A stretch of 64,000 nucleotides of DNA from Actinernus sp. WN-2022 (lineage: Eukaryota; Cnidaria; Anthozoa; Actiniaria; Actinernidae): contig JAOWCC010000936.1 of assembly GCA_030867875.1 (NCBI GenBank), forward strand, positions 13,772,095-13,836,094, in the 5' to 3' direction. Shown here in pieces: positions 1 through 7,945 of this stretch. The notes under the pieces were generated by a model, which did not search any database, was not told the origin of the DNA, and saw only the letters and a list, made by a program, of their open reading frames with translations. Numbering within the stretch: the first letter of the stretch is position 1; every line of letters begins with the position of its first letter. The position numbers and the translations under genes were made by a program.

Positions 1-67
1 TATCAAATATTATTGCTGGAAGTGGTTTGAAACGATTGTAGTAACTTTAATCTAAACATATAATATA

Positions 68-1477
68 ATGACAGAAGTAATTAGCCCATATTTTCAATTT
101 GATGACACAAATGTAATTGATAATTCAATTACTAAATTTGAGTATATTGAGTACATTCCAAGAGATTCAAATGATATGGATAAAGATGGTCAGAGGATCA
201 TTGAAACAAGAGATGAAGACGTATATTTGCTTCCACATAAAGCTATGCTAGAGGTTCGTGGTAAGCTACAAACAAATGCTAATGCTGATTATGCTGAAGC
301 AGATATTGTATCACTTGTGAATAATGCATATGGTCTTTGTTCTCAAGTGCTCAATATCAGATTAATAACCAAATAGTAGAAAGCATAAACGATTATCTAC
401 CAGAAGCAAGAACAATTCTGAACACTGTAATGTTTTCTGACGATTACAGCCGTTCTACTGCTTCCAATATGTTATGGTTTAAAGATACCTCAACAGGTAC
501 ACCTATTTTGAAGTTCACGACTACAATTAATGCAATCGATGCTGCTGCTAATGCAGCTGCCGTTAGAACAGGAACACAAGCCCTAGTCGTTGTATACACA
601 CAAGATCAAGCAGCTAATCTAGGTTTTAGTGCTAGACATGCAACGGGAAATGAACAAGTCTCCCTACTCCTTACGCTATCACAAGTTTTTGGTTTTTGCA
701 AGGATGTGACAACTGTGTTTAGAGGAGTAAAACACACTATTATCTTAAACAGAGCATCAGCAAACAATTACATAATGAAAACTAATGCTGCAGCTGTTGG
801 TAAGTTTAAAATTACTCATCTATCAATGTGGATGCCAAAAGTTGTCCCTTCATTAGAGATACAAGCAGCTCTTGATGCTAAATTAGTGAGTCAGGTTACA
901 TAAAAGATTTGTATTACGAACAGGTGTTTGTATACAGAACTATGTTTCAGGCTGTTGAAATTAATCCCACATGGAGGATAACGACACAGTCGGTGTTGCC
1001 TAGACATATCTTTATTGCTCTTCAGTCAAGCAACAGACATCCAGCAGCTAATGCACAGAATGTAAATAATATGATCTTCGACAATGGGAATCTAACAAGA
1101 ATCAGTGTTAGGATTAATAGTGTACAATATCCAGAAAGGGAAATCGAATGTAATTTTACTCCAGCTAATAGGAATTATACAATATCATACATGATGTTTA
1201 TGGATGCTGTTAACAAATACCAAGATACAGTTACTGGTAGTCAATTATCAGCAGAGGATTGGTCAAGTTTATATCCAATTCATCATTTTGATGTTAGTAA
1301 ACATTCAGAGCAATTGAAAACCTCTATGGCAGATATTGAGTTCGATTTACACTGGGAGGTAACTTCCGAAATATAGAAAACAATGCTGATATACAGTATT
1401 ATGTATACGCCGTTGTTATTAGTGATAGACATATGCAGCTACAAGGATTGTCTAGTAGAATGAATGTAATTGTGTAA
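68..1477 (+). pseudogene. Probable major capsid protein (double jelly-roll type), frameshifted
   Basis: Four frame segments (68-about 350, about 340-903, 909-about 1365, then to a stop at 1475-1477) together give a protein of about 470 residues, with no hydrophobic anchor and rich in Asn, Thr and Ser. Size and position, upstream of the small virion proteins and the protease, match the Polinton/adintovirus capsid. The strand-rich C-terminal part with a PTWRI...FIALQ stretch suits a jelly-roll fold. At least three frameshifts separate the segments, so it cannot be made as one chain. The assignment rests mainly on gene order and size. A minor capsid protein is the alternative. Confidence 0.5.
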
Positions 1478-1482
1478 TTATT

Positions 1483-1503
1483 ATGTAATGATATTATATA
1501 TAA
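1483..1503 (+). promoter_or_regulatory. Repeated late-type promoter box, copy 1
   Basis: A 23-bp sequence (1481-1503) containing TGTAATGATATTATATATAA sits directly before the ATG at 1504. The same 23 bases recur at 2031 and 3018, each immediately upstream of a virion-protein frame. The TATA-like core and near-zero distance to the start codon suggest a shared promoter giving very short leaders. The function is inferred. Confidence 0.6.
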
Positions 1504-1969
1504 ATGAGTTATATCAGAACTGGATTAAATCTAACTGAATCTCAAAAAGAATCAATTAAAAATGCTTACATAAATAAGAAACCAGTTAGCTTAAGATTGA
1601 ATAAAAATCAACTATTAGGAAACGATTTTTTTTATATTTAACAAAAGCACAGTATAAGGTGGTTGTAGCTAAAAGAGGACTGTCTGGAGTTGAATTAAAA
1701 TTAGCAAAAACACAAATTAGTAAACAAGGGGGATTTATTGGTGGATTAGCTAATTTAGCTAGAATGGTTGCTCCTATGTTTTTGAAGAAGATTTTACCAT
1801 CATTAGCGTTGGCTGGAGCTACAGGGGCTATTAGCGGTGCAGCAAGTAAAGCAGTTCAGGTTAAAGGAATAAAGAGAAAACCAAGAAAACGTAGACCAAC
1901 GAAGGGTAAAGGACTCATACTAATTCACCTTTTAAAAACATTTTATTACTGGGAGCAATTCTATAAATA
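1504..1969 (+). pseudogene. Small virion protein A (hydrophobic/basic), one frameshift
   Basis: The frame opens at 1504 directly after the repeated promoter box and runs to a stop near 1640. A one-base shift in the T run at about 1627-1633 links it to the frame 1659-1969. Read across the shift there is an amphipathic N-terminus, then KTQISKQGGFIGG, a hydrophobic Ala/Leu-rich segment, and a very basic tail (KRKPRKRRPTKGK). The arrangement resembles membrane-active or DNA-condensing minor virion proteins such as adenovirus VI/X-like products. That analogy is inference. It is paralogous to the next gene, which has KLSKTQLTKNGGF at the equivalent place. Confidence 0.5.
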
Positions 1970-2030
1970 GTTAGAGCACTTTACAATAAAAATAGAAATA
2001 ATAATAATAGTAACAAAAACATATATAATA

Positions 2031-2053
2031 TTATGTAATGATATTATATATAA
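2031..2053 (+). promoter_or_regulatory. Repeated late-type promoter box, copy 2
   Basis: Identical over all 23 bases to the copies at 1481 and 3018. Here the following start codon appears lost: the base after the box reads ATT where ATG is expected, which fits decay of the downstream gene. Confidence 0.6.
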
Positions 2054-2560
2054 AATTCCAACAAATTATGTAGAAACCTCATTAAAGTTGTCTGAGACAC
2101 AGAAACGTAAGATAGCATCAGCTGTTAAAAATAAAACATCTACCATAATTAGATTATCATCTTGTGACTATCATGGTAATGATAAACTTCATTTAATGAG
2201 ACAGTAGATAAATAAAATCCATAAAGCTAAATCAAAAGGTGTGGGCGTAGATATTAAATTATCAAAAACCCAGTTAACTAAGAATGGAGGTTTTTAGGAG
2301 CTTTACTTAGTGGTTTGACAGCTTCTTTGCTTCCTAATCTAATTGGAAGTATTTTTGGTAAAGGTGTTATGTTACCAGGCACTCAGCCAAAGTCAAGTGG
2401 AAGGGGTATTAATCTTTCAGCCCTAAAAACACCTCCATTTATTGGACATTGGAATTCTGATGGTACGATTGGTTATGGAGTAAAACAAAAGATCTCAAGA
2501 AAGAAGACAGCCAAAGGTTTAGTACTTCCAGGAACAATATTGAGGCGTCCACCTTTTTAG
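2054..2560 (+). pseudogene. Small virion protein B, paralogue of A, broken
   Basis: Reading from the promoter box there is a Lys-rich N-terminal part with LSETQKRKIASAVKNK, a stop near 2207, then KLSKTQLTKNGGF, a stop/frameshift near 2297, and an open frame 2315-2560. That last part begins with a hydrophobic LLPNLIGSIFGKG segment and ends in a Pro/Lys-rich tail (RRPPF). The SKTQLTKNGGF stretch aligns with SKQGGF of the preceding gene, so the two are duplicates. A structural role is inferred from position and composition. Confidence 0.5.
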
Positions 2561-2605
2561 GAACATGGAAATACTAAAACCCTTAAGTAACATATTGATA
2601 AGATA

Positions 2606-3025
2606 ATGAAAGAACTAAATATTGTTAACTATATAGGTGCTTACACTAAGGATATGTTACCCGATAAAATCAATAGAAACGAGAGTGTGATAATCAACAT
2701 TCAAGACTATTTATAAAGTGATGGTACTCATTGGGTTACTGTATATAACAATAACAATAATAACTATATTGAATATTTTGATTCATTTGGTTTACCACGA
2801 GCAGAAGATATAATAAAGTTCATGAAAACTAGTAACAAACAAATAGAGTATAATAGCTCACAGATACAAAACATGGATAGTATTATGTGTGGTTAATATT
2901 GTATATTTTATATCTTGGAAAGATCAAAGGGTAGAAAACCTATTGACATCTTGTTAGATTTTCAGTTTAAACCATCTATGTTTAATGAATCACTTATACA
3001 AAATTTTGCTTCTAATATTATGTAA
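2606..3025 (+). pseudogene. Adenain-like cysteine protease (virion maturation protease), two in-frame stops
   Basis: A single frame from the ATG at 2606 to the stop at 3023-3025 gives about 139 codons, interrupted by TAA at 2714 and 2894. Catalytic landmarks of the adenovirus protease family (C5) are readable: His in GTHWVTV, an acidic residue in EYFDSFG, Gln in SSQIQ, and Cys in IMCG. The second stop falls two codons after the presumed nucleophile Cys. In the family this enzyme cleaves capsid and core precursors. The 3' end overlaps the promoter box of the next gene (3018-3040). The copy is inactive. Confidence 0.75.
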
Positions 3026-3040
3026 TGATATTATATATAA
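3018..3040 (+). promoter_or_regulatory. Repeated late-type promoter box, copy 3
   Basis: Third exact copy of the 23-bp box, ending one base before the ATG at 3042 of the PLA2 core protein and overlapping the last codons of the protease gene. Confidence 0.6.
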
Positions 3041-3041
3041 A

Positions 3042-3893
3042 ATGACAAAGATATATTGTCTAAGACAGAAGAAACAAACAGAGACAAAGGATGAACAATT
3101 TATAAAAACGAAGAATGGTAGAACTCCGTTGACTGGTGTCTGTATAGAATGCGGAGCTCGAAAGTCAAAATTCATTAAAGCAACAGAAGGTGGTAGTATG
3201 TTGCCAGCTTTAGCGATTTCTGCTGGTTTACCATTAGCTGGTTTCGCCTTAGGAGCTAGTATGCTTCCAGGAAGTGGTAAATTAGTTTCAGCGTTTGGTA
3301 AAACTGCTATGAATTCATTAGCTAAAACAGCTCGTAGTAAAGATGCTGATTTCATTCAAAAAGAAGGTCAAACCTTATTGAATCGAGCATCTAAGAAGGT
3401 TAGAAGAGGTAGAGTAAACCATCCAACGCGCTTATACACAGATGTTTCAGATCCAGCTTCAGCTTTTTATAGTGATTATCATAAAAAAGGTGGTAAATTA
3501 GATATCCACAAAGCTATCTTAAAAGTAGCTCAAAAAAAGGTTTCACTTTACCCGGACATAAATTCACTGGTCCCGGAAAGCCATTACAAAAACAAGTAAA
3601 ATGGGATCAAAATGGAAATATATTGGAAATATATCAACAACCTACTGGTAAAACTGATGCTGTAAGTATGCAACATGATGTAGATTATACCATTTGTAAA
3701 GATGATGTTAAATGTAAAAACAAGGCTGATGAAAAAATGGTTAAATCACTTGATGCTATCCCATGGAAGGAAAGACAGTGGGGTCATGCTTTAGCAAGAA
3801 ATGCTATCGCTACTAAAGCGAAGCTTGGAATGGGTAATAAGAAATCAAAAAACGTAAGAAGCCGTCGGGGGAAGAAAACTAGCAAGAAAAACT
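3042..3893 (+). pseudogene. Core protein with N-terminal zinc ribbon and phospholipase A2 domain, frameshifted
   Basis: The first frame (3042-3599) starts with a zinc-ribbon-like module (YCLRQ...CIECG), like the DUF5679 ribbons of large DNA viruses, but with Gln where the second Cys is expected. Then come hydrophobic Leu/Ala stretches and a basic region. After a shift near 3535, beside an A run, the downstream frame shows the PLA2 calcium loop FTGPGKPL and the active-site HDVDY (His-Asp pair) followed by a Lys/Arg-rich tail ending at 3893. Parvovirus-type PLA2 domains occur in adintovirus virion proteins, where they probably act on membranes during entry. This copy is broken between ribbon and PLA2. 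Confidence 0.72.
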
Positions 3894-3897
3894 AGCA

Positions 3898-4645
3898 GAT
3901 GAATTACATAAACCCATCAAACGTAATTTCACTCGACGGCGTGTGATTGTGAATCATATTGATGAAATATGGTTTTCTGACCTTGTTGAAATGCAACAAT
4001 TTAGTAAATGGAATAAGGGATATCGGTATCTTCTTATGGTTTTTTAGATGTGTTTAGTAAATATGGTTGGATTATACCTTTCAAAGACAAAAAAGGTGAA
4101 TCCGTTATGAAGGCTTTTCAAACTATATTCAAAGAAGGTAGAAACCAGAATATTTATGGGTTGATAAGGGTAAAGAGTATTATAACAAACATGTGAAAGA
4201 ATTATTAGACAAAAATTATATACAATAATATTGTATTCAACTGAAAATGAAGAAAAGTCATCTGTTTGTGAAAGATGGAATAGAACGATTAAAACTAAAA
4301 TGTGGAAACAATTCACTATTCAAGGTAATACACAGTATTTAGATACTGGTAAAATAATACAATAACACAAAACATTCAAGCATCAGCATAACACCTATTG
4401 AAGCTAGTAAAAAGAAGAATGAAGGAATTGCTTATTTCAACTTATATGGTGATATGAAGCTATTAAAACAGAAACCTAAATTTAAAGTTGGTGATGAGGT
4501 AAGAATAAGTAAGTATAAAAGAAAAACATTTGATAAAGGATTATAAGAAGGGATTATAAGAAAAAACAAGCTTTAGTAAAATGGAAAGGATATAGTGATG
4601 AATTTAATAGTTGGATATCTTTGAAGGATTTACAAGATATATAAG
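3898..4645 (+). pseudogene. Polinton integrase (rve fold) with C-terminal chromodomain, heavily broken
   Basis: Across several frames the rve landmarks are readable: first Asp in WFSDLVEM (about 3970-3990), second Asp in LWVDKGKEYY (about 4155-4180), and Glu in VCERWNRTIK (about 4262-4290). The last part (about 4571-4642) is a chromodomain-like ALVKWKGYSDEFNSW. The enzyme would insert the element, with the chromodomain steering it to histone marks. There are at least four frameshifts or stops, so no functional product is possible. The order rve then chromodomain is typical of Polinton integrases. Confidence 0.78.
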
Positions 4646-4678
4646 CAAACCTTTGTGGTGAAGTCTTAACATATTTAA

Positions 4679-4724
4679 ACACATAAAGAGATGTTATGTT
4701 ATAGAATATAAATAGAATTGGAAA
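4679..4724 (+). promoter_or_regulatory. Early-type promoter box, copy 1
   Basis: A stretch of about 40 bp with AAAGAGATGTTATGTTATAG followed by a TATA-like AATATAAATAG precedes the small Cys-containing ORF. The same block recurs, with a few substitutions, at about 4957-5000 ahead of the next gene. It is unrelated to the 23-bp box used by the virion genes. Confidence 0.5.
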
Positions 4725-4747
4725 TATAATAACTGTAAAAAAAAAAA

Positions 4748-4897
4748 ATGTAGGTAGACCAAAAAAATACTTTACTGAAGAAGAACGAAAATATCATAAA
4801 AATCAGCAAACGCTAGCATTCATGTAAAGGCGTAGATGGATTTGTGACATTTGTAAAATTCAGATACATCAGGCACGTAATTCTGATGTAGTTTGAT
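4748..4897 (+). pseudogene. Small zinc-finger-like protein remnant
   Basis: Directly after the promoter box a frame reads VGRPKKYFTEEERKYHKNQ, passes a stop near 4827, then shows WICDICK (Cys-x2-Cys). Only one Cys pair is visible and there is no clear His pair. A small regulatory or replication-accessory role is possible but unproven. Low information content and one internal stop. Confidence 0.35.
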
Positions 4898-4956
4898 AAA
4901 CGCATTATAAATGTTTTGTAAATCAAATTGTATATAACATTTTTTGTTTCATAAAA

Positions 4957-5000
4957 CACTTAAAGAGATATTACGTTATAGAATATATATAGAATGGAAA
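4957..5000 (+). promoter_or_regulatory. Early-type promoter box, copy 2
   Basis: Matches the block at 4679 (AAAGAGATATTACGTTATAG then AATATATATAG), ending a few bases before the ORF at 5008. The two related boxes mark the replication-side genes, in contrast to the virion-side box. Confidence 0.5.
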
Positions 5001-5007
5001 AAAAATT

Positions 5008-5190
5008 ATGTATTATAATAATATGGATAAATCTCAATTGAAGAAACTAAAGAAATATGAATTAATCAGATTGTTATTAAAACAGAATACTAAACCTAAA
5101 ATTGAAATAGTGGATGATGTAAAAGCAACGTCTACACCACCTAGGAGACCTATTCCTTCTCGCAGAAGAAAGCGTAAAAGAGATGGTTAA
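5008..5190 (+). CDS. Small basic protein, unknown; possible N-terminal extension of the polymerase
   Basis: A 60-codon frame with an N-terminal KKLKKYELIRLLLKQ helix (SAP/LEM-like in appearance) and a Pro/Arg tail (RRPIPSRRRKRKRDG). Its stop overlaps the ATG of the following frame at 5183. The overlap could be real (termination-reinitiation) or the mark of a frameshift joining it to the polymerase. I do not recognise a defined family. Confidence 0.4.
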   Translation: MYYNNMDKSQLKKLKKYELIRLLLKQNTKPKIEIVDDVKATSTPPRRPIPSRRRKRKRDG

Positions 5191-5637
5191 ACATTATGAA
5201 GAAAATATCATTCTTCCACCACTTGAATTAAGGGATGATTACAAACCTATAACAAAACCAAGAACTATTAAAAACATATACAAAAAACCTATCCCATTAC
5301 CAAGGACTAAAATAACACAATTAGATAAAGCCCTAAAGGTTTCTACCAGAGCATATGAAATCACAATTAAAAATAATAAAGACCCATTGATACAACTAAC
5401 CAATACAAGAAAAGGTATTGTAAACCAATTTAAAACTATATTGAGTGAAATAAAAACAAAAGGCTTTAAATATGTTGAAACACTTAAAGGTTACATTTGA
5501 GAAACAATTAGATGAAGACCAAACAACAATAAAAACAGTAAAACCATTACAATTCTAAATAATGATGATGTCAATGAAGGATTACGATTATCCAAACAAG
5601 AGATAATAAATAAGATAGCACAGTGGATATCAGAAGG
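5183..5637 (+). pseudogene. DNA polymerase B, N-terminal part upstream of the BEL insertion
   Basis: The frame 5183-5500 is Lys/Pro-rich (PLPRTKITQLDKALK). It shifts near 5480 and again downstream, and coding potential continues to the BEL insertion at 5637. On the far side of the BEL element (from 12108) the polymerase reading continues, with GAAGG present on both sides. This N-terminal region precedes the exonuclease domain and carries no catalytic motif I can name. The gene is interrupted by 6.5 kb of retrotransposon. Confidence 0.55.
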
Positions 5638-5900
5638 TGCTTTTGCCTTAACGGCGATTTTCGTTGGCAGGAATCATGGAAGTAGATTTATTTGCACTGA
5701 CATGTGCTCTGACAGTTGTGTTGTTCTGACGCTAAATGTAAATTTGTTAACGGTTCTTAAAACTGAACAATGTAACCTGCGTACTTATTTGCGCAATAAT
5801 TTGTTTACTTATTGTCTCTAGGGGAGCATAGTTTGTGAGCTTGTAATGGCTGGCGCCCTAAATAACTTGACACTTAAACAGTGCTTGGATGGGCAAAACA
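5638..5900 (-). repeat. BEL LTR (3' LTR of the - strand element), internally deleted
   Basis: Aligns to 11732-12107 at both ends. About 110 bp between TAGATTTATTTGCA and CATGTGCTCTGACAG of the other LTR are missing here. It ends in GGGCAAAACA beside a purine tract on the - strand. Confidence 0.88.
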
Positions 5901-5959
5901 CTCCCCTACAGTTAGGAGGTGAGCCTACTAACGATCTTTCTGTTTATGATCTACGCTAT

Positions 5960-7945
5960 TTACTTTAATCCTAGCTCTTCCTTGGTTGCGATTAAGCAAA
6001 GTTTGTGGATTGGTCTGTCGTAGCTTTCCTGGGAAGTCTTGATTCTGACTTTCCTCACCATGTCGTCTCTTCCTGGGTATATAGCCTCAACTAGTCCCAT
6101 CTTCCAGTGTCTTCGAGGTGTGGCCTCTAGCTCAAGAACAAGATCTCCTTCTTTCATGTTTTCCCTGACACGGAACCACTTGTTTCTTGGGAGTAGATTA
6201 GGCGCGAAGTACTTTACCCATGACTTCCAGAATTCGTAGGTCTTCTTTTGACATGAGCGAAGTAGATTTCTTGGGTTAACTCTGTCCTCTTCTTTGGGAA
6301 CTGGTGGTGGATTGCGTTGGCCAAGGATGAGATTGTTGGGCGTAATCGGGGGTTCACTCCAAATGTCTTCAGAACTCGGGTATAGGGGTCGACTATTGAT
6401 CATGTAGGTGATCTCTTTCAAGAATGTATGCCATTGTTCCTCAGTATATGCGTGATTTTTGCATGTGTCATTCATTGCTTGACGTACGGACTTGATTAAG
6501 CTTTCGATGACTCCATTCTGGTGGTTTGCCTTTGGTGCATTGAATTCCCACTTGAAGTCACATGTAAACTCCTCTGTAAGGACTCTTTGGATTCTCGGGA
6601 TGTCCCACTCTGTCATGATTTCCATGAGATAGGCTTGCGCACCGGTGAAATTGGTTCCACAGTCTGACCAGCATACGTTTGGATGCCCTCGCGTGCAGGC
6701 AAATCTTCTGAACGCCATTAAGAAGGTGTCTGTGCTTCTGTCTGTCACAAGCTCGAGATGAATGGCTCTTGTAGTCATACAAGTAAAAATGATCACTTTC
6801 GCTTCTTTACAAGTCTTCCGATTCATTTTGATCTGTACCGGACCAACCATGTCCGTCGCTGTATTCGTGAAAGCTGGGAGTCCTGTCGCAACTCGAAGAC
6901 TGGGGATTTGGCCCATTAGTTGTTCCATTGGTTGTTTGCGTAGCTTCTTGCACGTTATGCAATTCTTTGTGAGTCGATTGGCGGTACTTCTTACTCTTAT
7001 TATCCAGAACTTCTTTCTTGTGTCGTGTATCAGACTTTTGTATCCACAATAACCGCTTTGCTCGTGCAAGTGACGCAATAGTAGCATAACCATTTGATGG
7101 TCATGTGGTAGGATAATGGGCTTGCACATGTCTGGTGGAAGAGATCTGATGTTTTCCAGTCTGCCATGTGCGCGTAGTAAGCCATCTTCGTCAATTATCG
7201 CTTGTAGTTTCTTGTCGAGGCTTTGGGGATTTACCTTCAGCTGACACAACTTGAACAGCGTAGTTTCGGATTTCTTCAACTCATTTACTGTAATTGGACC
7301 GGTTTCTTTCTGAAATTTCTTCTGAGCATTATGCGCGAATCTTAAGACATAAGCTAGAATTCTTCTAATTTTCGAGAATGAGGAACATGATGTGAGCAAG
7401 TGTTCGAACACTGTATTATCTTCTCGCGCTTCTTCTTGGGTAGTACTGCTACTTGCAAATATATCCGTGTTTTTGTTGATTTCCTCTTCTTTGTTTCTTA
7501 GCTCACTTCTGTACTCTGTTGTACTTGTTTCTTCATCTTCATTGTCTTGATAGTTCCCAGTGTCTTCGTGGGTTACTTCTTCTGAAGTAAGTAGAAAAAT
7601 TGGTCCAGCCATCCAACTTTTTAACTGGTCTGTATTGATGCCTCTACTGAGTGCGTCTGCGGGGTTGTCCTTCGACTTTACGTACTGGAAATTTCCGACA
7701 TCCAAGCTCTCTTGAATTTCTGCTACCCTTGCGGAAACGAACGGCTTGAAATTTCTTGCTGGTGTTTTGATCCAGGAGAGGACAGTCTTGGAGTCAGTCC
7801 AGAACGTCTTCTCACAATCTTCGATGTGCGCAAACTTTAAGGCTTGTGCGCAAGTGCTGTATAGACGAGAAAGTGCTAGACATCCAAGCAGCTCTAATCT
7901 TGGGATGGACTTTTTCTTGAGAGGGGCTACGAAAGACTTGATCAT
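5960..7945 (-). CDS. pol: BEL/Pao pol C-terminal part: RNase H, zinc-binding, integrase, DUF5641
   Basis: An uninterrupted 661-codon frame. Order: LELLGCLALSRL and FWTDSKTVLSWI (RNase H, residues about 15-60), KSKDNPADALSRG (about 90), an H-x-H...C-x2-C integrase zinc module (about 285-330), then the rve core with Asp in TATDMVGP, Asp in WSDCGTNF and Glu in NGVIESL, followed by the DUF5641-type tail KWFRVRENMKEGDLVL. These enzymes degrade the RNA strand and insert the cDNA. The upstream RT part is broken, so this open frame alone cannot support autonomous transposition. The first Met is arbitrary, because the frame is the 3' end of a longer polyprotein. Confidence 0.9.
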   Translation of the reverse strand: MIKSFVAPLKKKSIPRLELLGCLALSRLYSTCAQALKFAHIEDCEKTFWTDSKTVLSWIKTPARNFKPFVSARVAEIQESLDVGNFQYVKSKDNPADALSRGINTDQLKSWMAGPIFLLTSEEVTHEDTGNYQDNEDEETSTTEYRSELRNKEEEINKNTDIFASSSTTQEEAREDNTVFEHLLTSCSSFSKIRRILAYVLRFAHNAQKKFQKETGPITVNELKKSETTLFKLCQLKVNPQSLDKKLQAIIDEDGLLRAHGRLENIRSLPPDMCKPIILPHDHQMVMLLLRHLHEQSGYCGYKSLIHDTRKKFWIIRVRSTANRLTKNCITCKKLRKQPMEQLMGQIPSLRVATGLPAFTNTATDMVGPVQIKMNRKTCKEAKVIIFTCMTTRAIHLELVTDRSTDTFLMAFRRFACTRGHPNVCWSDCGTNFTGAQAYLMEIMTEWDIPRIQRVLTEEFTCDFKWEFNAPKANHQNGVIESLIKSVRQAMNDTCKNHAYTEEQWHTFLKEITYMINSRPLYPSSEDIWSEPPITPNNLILGQRNPPPVPKEEDRVNPRNLLRSCQKKTYEFWKSWVKYFAPNLLPRNKWFRVRENMKEGDLVLELEATPRRHWKMGLVEAIYPGRDDMVRKVRIKTSQESYDRPIHKLCLIATKEELGLK

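Noticed and set aside
2990..3355. Open frame of 121 codons on the - strand
   Set aside because: It is the shadow of the zinc-ribbon/PLA2 gene on the + strand and shows no motif of its own.
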